Assembly: GCA_002798195.1 (NCBI GenBank)
Contig: NWQM01000016.1
Location: 186,001-250,000, forward strand
Reading direction: 5' to 3'
DNA: 64,000 nt
From: Lysobacteraceae bacterium NML03-0222
Lineage (GTDB): Bacteria; Pseudomonadota; Gammaproteobacteria; Xanthomonadales; Xanthomonadaceae
Shown here: positions 52,897-60,097 of the stretch, piece by piece
How positions within the stretch are numbered: the first letter of the stretch is position 1
Layout of the letters: each line of letters opens with the position of its first letter
Notes under the pieces: generated by a model
What the model saw: the letters and a program-made list of their open reading frames with translations, nothing else
What the model was told of the DNA's origin: nothing
Databases searched by the model: none
Position numbers and translations under genes: made by a program

Positions 52897-53532
52897 ATGA
52901 CGACATTTCCCCACAACTCCGAACCCTTGAACGCCCTGGCTGGCGCCCTATGCCAGCAGGTACGTGAGCTGGGTGCAGCCGGCTGGACACCCGCCACCAG
53001 CAGCAATTTCTCCATCCGCGTGGACGAAAAACACGCGCTCATCACCATTTCCGGCCGCGACAAGCGCAGCCTGGTTGCAGATGACCTGATGCTGATTGAT
53101 CTGGACGGACAGCCGGTCGGCAACAGCCAACGCCCTTCAGCCGAAACCCTGCTGCATACCCAGCTGTATCGGCGCTTTGCTGATGTGGCCTGTGTGCTGC
53201 ATACCCATTCGCTCAGCCAGACCGTGGCCTCGCGCCTGTTTGCCGGTCAAGGACATATCGAATTTCGCGATTACGAGCTGCAAAAAGCCTTTTACGGCAA
53301 CAGCACCCATGAAGGCGCCATGCGTGTGCCGGTATTTGCCAATACCCAACATATGCCGACCTTGGCCGAACAAGTGGACAGCGCACTGGATACCGCGCCC
53401 ATGTGGGGCTATCTGATTGAAGGCCATGGACTGTATGCGTGGGGACGCAGCCTTGCCGAAGCCCGCCGTCACCTGGAGGCCTTCGAATTTTTGCTCCAAT
53501 GCGAGCTGAAACTGATGGAGCTTGCCCGATGA
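52897..53532 (+). CDS. mtnB: Methylthioribulose-1-phosphate dehydratase
   Basis: The 211-residue protein is a class II aldolase-fold enzyme. AGWTPATSSNFSIRV, VLHTHSLSQT (zinc ligands), the Glu of the HIEFRDYELQKAF segment, and YLIEGHGLYAWGRSLAEARR follow the MtnB pattern. It dehydrates methylthioribulose 1-phosphate in methionine salvage. It opens the operon mtnB-mtnD-DUF4298-mtnC; mtnD overlaps by 4 bp. MtnA (isomerase) and the final transaminase are not here. Confidence 0.94.
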   Translation: MTTFPHNSEPLNALAGALCQQVRELGAAGWTPATSSNFSIRVDEKHALITISGRDKRSLVADDLMLIDLDGQPVGNSQRPSAETLLHTQLYRRFADVACVLHTHSLSQTVASRLFAGQGHIEFRDYELQKAFYGNSTHEGAMRVPVFANTQHMPTLAEQVDSALDTAPMWGYLIEGHGLYAWGRSLAEARRHLEAFEFLLQCELKLMELAR

Positions 53533-54071
53533 GCCGCCTGCGCATTTTCAACGATAACGACCCGTCCACTGTCCTCAAACAAAGCCATCTGCATGGCGAT
53601 ATTGCCACTGAACTTGCCCGTGTGGGCGTAGTATTCGAGCAATGGCAGGCCAATGCGCCGGTCAAGGCCGGCGACAGCGCAGAGGCCATCATGACCGCCT
53701 ATCGCGCCGACATCGACCGTCTGGTCGCAGAAAACGGCTTCAATAGCGTGGATGTGGTCAGCATCGCCCCGGACAATCCGCAGCGCGAAGCGATGCGCGC
53801 CAAATTCCTGGAAGAGCACACCCACAAGGAAGGCGAAGTGCGCTTCTTCGTCGATGGCAGCGGCCTGTTCTCGCTGCATATCGGTGACAAGGTATACGAA
53901 GTGCTGTGCGAGAAGGGCGATCTGATTTCCGTCCCCGATGGCACCACCCATTGGTTCGATATGGGTCCTGCGCCCAGCTTTGTCGCCATCCGCTTCTTCA
54001 CCAACCCCGATGGCTGGATTGGTGATTTCACCGGCAGCGATATCGCCCAGCGCTTTCCGCGTTACGAATGA
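53529..54071 (+). CDS. mtnD: Acireductone dioxygenase
   Basis: The 180-residue cupin has the metal-ligand set in EEHTHKEGEVRFFVDG (His-His-Glu) and GTTHWFDMG (second His). It oxidises the acireductone made by MtnC to a keto acid. With Fe or Ni in the active site, the same protein can give different products. It is fused in translation to mtnB by an ATGA overlap. Confidence 0.94.
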   Translation: MSRLRIFNDNDPSTVLKQSHLHGDIATELARVGVVFEQWQANAPVKAGDSAEAIMTAYRADIDRLVAENGFNSVDVVSIAPDNPQREAMRAKFLEEHTHKEGEVRFFVDGSGLFSLHIGDKVYEVLCEKGDLISVPDGTTHWFDMGPAPSFVAIRFFTNPDGWIGDFTGSDIAQRFPRYE

Positions 54072-54114
54072 CGCCCGGCCAGGACTTGTTCAGTTGCAAA
54101 GCGAGGAGCCCCCG

Positions 54115-54492
54115 ATGAGCCAAGCGCCGATTGACCCGGCAAGCGCACAGGCACGGATTGATGCCATCCAGAAACGCTATCGCGAATGGACGCAACTACT
54201 TCCCAAGTTGGAAGCAGCGCAACAGGATTGGCAACGTGGCGTCGAAATCATGCGCGAGCTCGCCCAGTTTTATTTTGAAGGCGAATACATGCGCTACCAC
54301 GAAGCCATTGAGAACGGGCTGGCCGTCAACCTGCATACCGAGGGCGAATACAGCGTGATGAGCGAAGACGCTTTATGGAATGCCTTCCACGAGCAACATA
54401 CCCTGGCCTGGCAGCGCCTGCGCTCGGCTATCGCCGTGCTCGATAGCGATGCCCACGCAAACAGCCAGACTGCCAGTCCCCAAACCCAATAA
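54115..54492 (+). CDS. DUF4298-like small protein in the mtn operon
   Basis: The 125-residue soluble protein is mostly helical: ARIDAIQKRYREWTQLLPKL, QRGVEIMRELAQFYFEGEYM and the ALWNAFHEQHTLAWQRLRSA block. The pattern resembles DUF4298, whose function is unknown. The ATG at 54115 has GAGGAG upstream. It sits between mtnD and mtnC on the same strand, so it may aid methionine salvage, or may only ride in the operon. Confidence 0.7.
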   Translation: MSQAPIDPASAQARIDAIQKRYREWTQLLPKLEAAQQDWQRGVEIMRELAQFYFEGEYMRYHEAIENGLAVNLHTEGEYSVMSEDALWNAFHEQHTLAWQRLRSAIAVLDSDAHANSQTASPQTQ

Positions 54493-54503
54493 ATCGCACC
54501 CCA

Positions 54504-55196
54504 ATGACGACCACCATCCTGACCGATATCGAAGGCACGACCGGCAGCATTTCCTTTGTCAAGGACGTGCTGTTTCCGTATGCCCGCGCCGCCCTGCCCG
54601 ACTTCATTGCCACCCATCAAAATGCCCCGCAGGTGCGCGCCCTGCTGGAAGAAGTCGGCAGCGAACTTGGCGTCTCCTACGATGACCCCACCATTACCCA
54701 AACCCTACAAAGCTGGATTGACCAGGATCGCAAGCACACTGTGCTCAAAGCCCTGCAAGGCATGATTTGGCAAGCCGGTTACCGCGACGGCGAATTCACC
54801 GCGCATATCTATCCGGACGTGGCGCCTGTGCTGCGTCAATGGCATGCCGCAGGCCACCGCCTTGCGGTGTACTCATCCGGCTCGGTGCCCGCGCAAAAAC
54901 TCTTTTTCGGTCACTCCAATGCCGGCGACCTGCTGCCATTATTCAGTGCATTTTTCGACACACGAGTCGGGCACAAACGCGAGCGGCAAAGCTATCAGCG
55001 CATCGCTGCGGAATTGGGCGCAGCTGCCGATGAGATCCTCTTCCTTTCCGATGTGGTGGAGGAGCTCGATGCCGCCCGCGAAGCCGGAATGCGCACCTGC
55101 CTGATCGACCGCCGCGAAGATTATCCCCAGCCACGCCTTGAAACAGCGGCCAACGGTCACCGGCGCGTCGAGAGTTTTGCGGATATTGCGCCATAA
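54504..55196 (+). CDS. mtnC: 2,3-Diketo-5-methylthiopentyl-1-phosphate enolase-phosphatase
   Basis: The 230-residue HAD hydrolase has motif I ILTDIEGTTGSISFVKD, a cap domain to about residue 100, motif II LAVYSSGSVPAQKLFFGHS, and motif III/IV in the VGHKRERQSYQRIA and EILFLSDVVEELDAAREAG blocks. It enolises and dephosphorylates the diketone, giving acireductone for MtnD. Last gene of the mtn operon; no terminator hairpin is seen after it. Confidence 0.94.
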   Translation: MTTTILTDIEGTTGSISFVKDVLFPYARAALPDFIATHQNAPQVRALLEEVGSELGVSYDDPTITQTLQSWIDQDRKHTVLKALQGMIWQAGYRDGEFTAHIYPDVAPVLRQWHAAGHRLAVYSSGSVPAQKLFFGHSNAGDLLPLFSAFFDTRVGHKRERQSYQRIAAELGAAADEILFLSDVVEELDAAREAGMRTCLIDRREDYPQPRLETAANGHRRVESFADIAP

Positions 55197-55357
55197 ACAA
55201 CCTAACTTACTTCAGCCTTAGAAATATCAAAAGACTCAAAAGTATATTGAGCTCACCCCCAAGAAGCTTAATAAAAAATAAACAAAAAATCATTTCCAGC
55301 AAACAAGCTTTAATGTATACACCACCTTATCCCGAATAACCTTGAAACGGGTAAGTC

Positions 55358-56107
55358 GTGAGCAATCAGCCTGAAAATCTCGGCACCATCACCGTATATG
55401 GCACACAGTACGGAAACTTAAGTTATTCAATATCTCTTGGGGGTTCCTGGAGAAAGCCTTATGATGATGGCGAGCACCATGAAACAAGCGCCCCGCCACT
55501 GAATGACAATCACAACGACCCTGTATCCGATCCCGACATTGAGTCCATCGAAATAAGAGTTAACATAAATCGCCCATTAAAAGTAGAAGAAAAGCAAGCC
55601 ATTGATGAGCTAAGCAAGGCAATCTCCAGAATAACCATTGTTATAAATAGCATTCCCGACAATGCCACCATTACACTAAACAACGGCCATATTGTTACCG
55701 GAATCGAACTAAAACAACTATGGCAAAAAATCGACTTTGACATTAGTGAAGCAGGAACAACCTATCTCAACGGCACCCAAAACGGCGAGATTGACTACAA
55801 CAATGGCAACCCTATTGCGCGCCTAAACATAAATATTGTTACTAGCTATAACGCTCTCAATCCGCCTGGCGGAATTAATTATCTGCCTCTCCATGAGCTT
55901 GCACACATCACCAGCGCTGGCAGAAAATCCAACCAAAGCGTATGGGCCAATGGCAAAATTTCTCCTCACGACCCTGCCTGGAGCGCAAATGAAAGGATTG
56001 CCAATGACATCGCCAAAGCGATTGCCGACTTTGGGGGTTTGGCAATACTTCCAAATGCAAGATATGGCTATAGCAACCCGCCACCAGCTATCATTGTTAC
56101 ACCTTAA
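55358..56107 (+). CDS. Putative HExxH metallopeptidase, possible effector
   Basis: I do not recognise a family for this 249-residue protein, which has no signal peptide. It carries a zinc-protease motif HELAH at residues 179-183 (YLPLHELAHI) and a downstream Glu in NERIAND at 212. Glu after HExxH is the gluzincin pattern, loosely like peptidase M91. The first 60 residues are Asp/His/Asn-rich and look disordered. It starts at a GTG after ACGGGTAAGTC. The gene is much richer in A/T than the flanking mtn and mucD genes, so it is likely acquired. The next gene is a lipoprotein 24 bp away, which suggests a toxin/immunity-like pair. Confidence 0.7.
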   Translation: MSNQPENLGTITVYGTQYGNLSYSISLGGSWRKPYDDGEHHETSAPPLNDNHNDPVSDPDIESIEIRVNINRPLKVEEKQAIDELSKAISRITIVINSIPDNATITLNNGHIVTGIELKQLWQKIDFDISEAGTTYLNGTQNGEIDYNNGNPIARLNINIVTSYNALNPPGGINYLPLHELAHITSAGRKSNQSVWANGKISPHDPAWSANERIANDIAKAIADFGGLAILPNARYGYSNPPPAIIVTP

Positions 56108-56131
56108 TATACTCAATAAACTGGCAGAAAA

Positions 56132-56893
56132 ATGAATCTGCGAACCAGAGCCCATTTTCCCCTCAGCTTTATGCTATTGACTTTCCTGCTCTCATCTTGC
56201 TCCAGTACGGGCAAAAATTACAGGAGTCACGATCAGGCAGATACGGACATCTGCTCCTATACAGATGAAAAGCAGATTATCAGAAATTTAAACATTCAGG
56301 AGACAGACCCACAAAATATTTGGTTAGAGGTGGGCAACACAATCCATATTGACACCCCTAGATATCTGCACCCTTATTCTGCCATCACGATTAGTGGCAA
56401 GTGCGCTTATAAAGCCATAATCTCCACTGGCGGACAGATAGAATTACCTCCTGGGCTTTTGTTTACAACGAAAAAGGAGCCAACAACAGAAGGAAAACTC
56501 TACCTAGAATATGACAGGCAATATTTATATAACCAAAAAGAGTTTCAATTCTTATATAAAAATGAAAATGAATTTATAATGTATACTCATAGTGGATACG
56601 CATCACCGCAGCCACAAGAAGATTTTTATATTGGCCTATGGCATAACAACAATGGATCTTCCATCCAAATTTTCAAAGCAAGCAATGATAACAGGGTAAC
56701 AGAATCAGCATTTGAAATCATATCCAGTCCTTTAAGGATAGATAGCATCACCTATTTACCAGATGTTCATTATGGCGGCTCACTTTGGCTATCCTACCCT
56801 CGCGGCAAGGATAAAGTAATTCTTCAGCTCAATATGGCAGATGTCAAAGACATTATTAACTCAAGCTACCCAGTCTTCAAGTCCAACCCATAA
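56132..56893 (+). CDS. Lipoprotein partner of the HExxH protein, possible immunity
   Basis: The 253-residue protein has a lipoprotein signal (hydrophobic 11-20, lipobox LLSSC at about 19-23). The mature part is rich in beta-strand-like, Tyr/Asn-rich segments (YLEYDRQYLYNQKEFQFLYK, YTHSGYASPQPQEDFYIGLW, LPDVHYGGSLWLSYP). No known family is recognised. It shares the low G+C of the preceding metallopeptidase-like gene, and the two are followed by one terminator. A periplasmic inhibitor of that protein is possible; a lipoprotein substrate or envelope partner is the alternative. Confidence 0.7.
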   Translation: MNLRTRAHFPLSFMLLTFLLSSCSSTGKNYRSHDQADTDICSYTDEKQIIRNLNIQETDPQNIWLEVGNTIHIDTPRYLHPYSAITISGKCAYKAIISTGGQIELPPGLLFTTKKEPTTEGKLYLEYDRQYLYNQKEFQFLYKNENEFIMYTHSGYASPQPQEDFYIGLWHNNNGSSIQIFKASNDNRVTESAFEIISSPLRIDSITYLPDVHYGGSLWLSYPRGKDKVILQLNMADVKDIINSSYPVFKSNP

Positions 56894-56919
56894 AATTTTT
56901 GACATACATCATATCAAAA

Positions 56920-56948
56920 CAAGGGCGAGCCATAACTACTCGCCCTTG
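56920..56948. terminator. Terminator after the HExxH/lipoprotein pair
   Basis: CAAGGGCGAG / CTCGCCCTTG arms with a 9-base loop, followed by TTG-T. It is placed between the lipoprotein and the convergent protease gene and can serve both strands. Confidence 0.8.
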
Positions 56949-56967
56949 TTGTATTAACTCTATTTAC

Positions 56968-58476
56968 TCAATTTTTATCAGTCTTGACCGCCACAAAGCG
57001 GGTGCCGCCGCGGCCTGCCAGTCGCAGGGTGACAGTATCGCCGGGTTTGACGCTGGCAAGTGCGGTTTGCAGCTGCATGGCATTGCCCACATGCTGCCGT
57101 CCCACGGCCAGAATCACATCGCCGGGGCTGATACCGGCCTCGCGGGCAGCGCGCGACTCCACCGCCACTATGCCAACGCCTTCACCGGCCTTGAGATTTA
57201 ACTGACGGCGATCATTGGCATCGAGTTCGGCAACACGCACCCCCAGCAGGCCGCGCATATGCTGTGCGCTGTTCGCAGCATTGTCGGCGCGCTCGGCAAA
57301 ACGGTTGGCGTTGCCAGTGGCCGCCTCGCCCAGCACCGCTTCAATGGCACGCTCACGGCCATCACGCCATACGCCAAGGCGCACCTTGCTGCCCGGCGGC
57401 AGTGCGCCCACCAGCGGCGGCAGGTCACTGGTCTGGTTGATGGCGGTGCCATTGAAACTGCGGATGACATCACCCGGCTGAATACCGGCCTTGTCGGCCG
57501 CGCCACCGGCCTCGACATTGCTGACCAGCGCGCCGCGACTGTCAGGCAGCCCCATGCCGCGCGCCAGATCGCTGTTGAGCGGCTGCATATTCACGCCCAA
57601 CAGGCCGCGCCGCACCTGGCCGGTTTTCTTCAGCTGCTCCACGGCATTCATCGCCGTGTCGATGGGGATGGCAAAGCTGATGCCCTGGAAGCCACCGGAC
57701 ACACTGAAAATCTGCGAATTGATGCCGACCACTTCGCCGCGGGTATTGAGCAGCGGGCCGCCGGAATTGCCACGGTTGATGGCCACATCGGTTTGAATGA
57801 ACGGCACATATTGTTGGCCGCCGGTGGAGCGCCCCACGGCGCTGACGATGCCGGCGGTCACCGAATGGTCAAGGCCATAGGGCGAGCCAATCGCCACCAC
57901 CCATTGCCCCGGCTTGACGGCGCCCGAGCCGCCCAGGCGCAAGGCCGGGAGCCCTGAGCCTTCCACTTTCAAAAGCGCCACGTCCGACTGCGCATCGCTG
58001 CCTACCAGCTTGGCTTTCATCTCGCGTTTGTCGGCAAGGCGCACACTGATTTCATCGGCGCCCTCCACTACATGATGATTGGTGAGCACATAGCCATCGG
58101 CTGAAATCAGAAAACCCGTGCCCAACGAGGTGCCGCGCGGCATTTCCGGCATCGGGCTGCGTTGCCCGGGGCCACCGGGTATCGGCATGCCAAAGCGGCG
58201 GAAAATTTCCGCGAGCGGGTCGGCAGAAGAAAAACCGCCGGACTGGCGTGCAGCAATCCGCGCCTCGACACTCACCACCCCGGCACCCACCTGCTCCACC
58301 AGCTGGGTGAAATCCGGCAGGCCTCTCACCAGCTCCGGCGCAGCGGCAGCCGGCATGGCCTGCACGGTCGCTTCACGCTGTTGCGCATCGGCAGACGGAT
58401 ACATCACCACGGCCGTGGTGGCGATTGCGGTCAGGGGAACAAGCAGCAAGGGTTTGAGGATTTTCTTCATGGGCAT
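56968..58476 (-). CDS. mucD: Periplasmic DegP/MucD-type serine protease
   Basis: A protease of about 502 residues with a signal peptide and the trypsin-like triad in TNHHVVEGAD (His), QSDVALLKV (Asp) and GNSGGPLL (Ser). Two PDZ domains follow (about 270-370 and 400-490). It degrades or refolds misfolded envelope proteins. As the third gene of rpoE-rseA-mucD it is part of the envelope stress response. The start is taken at ATG 58476; ATGs at 58470 and 58485 are also possible. Confidence 0.92.
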   Translation of the reverse strand: MPMKKILKPLLLVPLTAIATTAVVMYPSADAQQREATVQAMPAAAAPELVRGLPDFTQLVEQVGAGVVSVEARIAARQSGGFSSADPLAEIFRRFGMPIPGGPGQRSPMPEMPRGTSLGTGFLISADGYVLTNHHVVEGADEISVRLADKREMKAKLVGSDAQSDVALLKVEGSGLPALRLGGSGAVKPGQWVVAIGSPYGLDHSVTAGIVSAVGRSTGGQQYVPFIQTDVAINRGNSGGPLLNTRGEVVGINSQIFSVSGGFQGISFAIPIDTAMNAVEQLKKTGQVRRGLLGVNMQPLNSDLARGMGLPDSRGALVSNVEAGGAADKAGIQPGDVIRSFNGTAINQTSDLPPLVGALPPGSKVRLGVWRDGRERAIEAVLGEAATGNANRFAERADNAANSAQHMRGLLGVRVAELDANDRRQLNLKAGEGVGIVAVESRAAREAGISPGDVILAVGRQHVGNAMQLQTALASVKPGDTVTLRLAGRGGTRFVAVKTDKN

Positions 58477-58493
58477 TGTTCTCATCGGGGAAA

Positions 58494-59315
58494 TCAATCT
58501 TGGTTGTTTTGCGGAAGTGGATCGAATGGTGAATAGATAGAGGGCGCATGCTCCAGGCGCACATTGAAGGTGCCATTGCCCGCACCCGGCAACACGGTAC
58601 GCGGCCAGGCCGGACGTACCTGCGGTGGGCTGAACGGGTCATGGGCTTCGACAATATCGCGGCTTTGTGCCAGTTGTGTCGATGGCTGTGTCGCAGCCGC
58701 TGCGCGTGCAGGCGTATTACGCAGACGGCTTCCGCCTCGTGCGACGTGTGATGTTTGCTCAACTTGCCGAGCGGCTGGTTGAACTGCTGCCACTTGCGGG
58801 GCAGTGACTGGCGGGTGTGCTGCGGCAGTGGTTTCTGGCAGCGCACCTTCTGCAACGACAGCTATCGTTTCAGGCGCTTGCGATTGGACAGTGGCGATAA
58901 CCGCAGGCGCTACAGGCACGTCGACTGACTGTGGCGCACGCAAGCCGATAAAAGCGGCAAAGGCAAAGCTCGCTGCCATCGCACCACCGGCAAAATAGCG
59001 CCAGCGCGCAGGGCGCCTGACCTCTGCGGATCTATCTGCCAGCGTGCTGGTTTCTGGCTGCGGCGCTTGCGGCTGCAACCGCGTCGTGGGCGCTGCTTCT
59101 GCGGCCAAACGTGCCGAAAACCGGGCAACAAAGCCATCGGAAGCGGCCGCGCTGCCCTGCCCGCGCAGGACATCACCGGCCAATTGCCAGCGGCTCAGGG
59201 TATCGGCCAGCGCAGCATCATGCTGCAGGCGGCGCAGCAGAAAACGGCTGCGGTCATTATCCAATTCACCATCGAGCAAGGCCGAGAGTTGTTCTTCAGT
59301 GGTCTGCGGGTTCAT
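58494..59315 (-). CDS. rseA: Anti-sigma-E factor RseA-like
   Basis: The 273-residue membrane protein has an N-terminal anti-sigma domain (residues about 1-75, TEEQLSALLDGELDNDRSRF), one membrane segment (about 108-125), and a Pro/Ala-rich periplasmic part. It holds RpoE inactive until envelope stress triggers its cleavage. The start overlaps the rpoE stop (ATGA), which fits balanced production. The periplasmic part is weakly conserved, so the site cut by the stress proteases cannot be named here. Confidence 0.9.
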   Translation of the reverse strand: MNPQTTEEQLSALLDGELDNDRSRFLLRRLQHDAALADTLSRWQLAGDVLRGQGSAAASDGFVARFSARLAAEAAPTTRLQPQAPQPETSTLADRSAEVRRPARWRYFAGGAMAASFAFAAFIGLRAPQSVDVPVAPAVIATVQSQAPETIAVVAEGALPETTAAAHPPVTAPQVAAVQPAARQVEQTSHVARGGSRLRNTPARAAAATQPSTQLAQSRDIVEAHDPFSPPQVRPAWPRTVLPGAGNGTFNVRLEHAPSIYSPFDPLPQNNQD

Positions 59316-59944
59316 GCCTGTCCTCGTTCTCGGGCGGTGGCGCTGCCATCCAGCAAGGGGCGCAGCGCACGGTCAATCGCTTCGCGGGCACGGAAAATGC
59401 GCGAGCGCACCGTGCCCACCGGGCAGCCCAAATGCTGGGCAATGGCTTCATAAGAAAGGCCGTCCAACTCGCGCAGGCGGATGGCCTGGCGCAATTCCGC
59501 CGGCAATGCCTGCATGGCGCGTATCACCGCCTGCTCAATTTCATGGCGCATCAGCTCACGCTCGGGGGTGTCGGCATTGCCCATCAGTTCCGCATCGCAA
59601 TGCTCGGCATCGGCGATATCAATATCGGCACTGGGCGGGCGGCGCTTCATCGCCAGCAGATGATTCTTGGCCGTGTTGACCGTGATGCGGTGCAGCCAGG
59701 TATGGAAGCTGGCCTCTCCCCGGAAATTGCCAATGGCGCGATAGGCGCGGATAAAAGCATCCTGGGCGACATCCTCGGCCCATTCGCCCACAAAGCGCGC
59801 CGCCAGTGCCACCATGCGGTGCTGATAGCGGCGTACCAAAAGCTCGAACGCGCTGTGCTCGCCCTGCTGTACGCGACGTACCAGCTCGGCATCCAGCGTG
59901 TCCTGGCCTGTGTCCGGGTTGTCGGTGTTGGGGTCGGCCCGCAT
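59312..59944 (-). CDS. rpoE: Extracytoplasmic sigma factor RpoE
   Basis: The 210-residue ECF sigma factor has region 2 (SAFELLVRRYQHRMVALAAR, DVAQDAFIRAYRAIGNF) and region 4 (LDGLSYEAIAQHLGCPVGTV). It directs RNA polymerase to envelope stress genes. The ATG at 59944 has AAGGAG 8 nt upstream and is preferred over farther in-frame ATGs. A sigma-E-type promoter lies upstream at 59994-60021, so it probably controls itself. RseA and MucD follow. Confidence 0.94.
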   Translation of the reverse strand: MRADPNTDNPDTGQDTLDAELVRRVQQGEHSAFELLVRRYQHRMVALAARFVGEWAEDVAQDAFIRAYRAIGNFRGEASFHTWLHRITVNTAKNHLLAMKRRPPSADIDIADAEHCDAELMGNADTPERELMRHEIEQAVIRAMQALPAELRQAIRLRELDGLSYEAIAQHLGCPVGTVRSRIFRAREAIDRALRPLLDGSATARERGQA

Positions 59945-59993
59945 GGCCGGAGCTCCTTGAAACATTTGCATGAGTGCATCGTTGCGACAGGAC

Positions 59994-60021
59994 ATGGACA
60001 AAGGCTGGCAAGAAAAGTTCC
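59994..60021 (-). promoter_or_regulatory. Predicted sigma-E promoter of rpoE
   Basis: On the minus strand a GGAACTT -35 element (60021-60015) is followed by 16 bases and TCCAT at 59998-59994. GGAACTT with a TC-led -10 about 16 bp on is the usual sigma-E pattern. It sits about 50 bp before the rpoE start codon and would give positive autoregulation. Confidence 0.5.
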
Positions 60022-60097
60022 TGCCCATTGGGCGTTGCCACAAAATGCAGACAGCAGCCGTTATAAAATGGCTCCATACCCTATCGGATGCTCCACC

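Noticed and set aside
59111..60097. A long upstream extension of the fadJ reading frame
   Set aside because: The frame happens to stay open across rpoE and rseA on the other strand. The enzyme homology begins at about 60110, and ATGs at 60098/60101 give a normal N-terminus.
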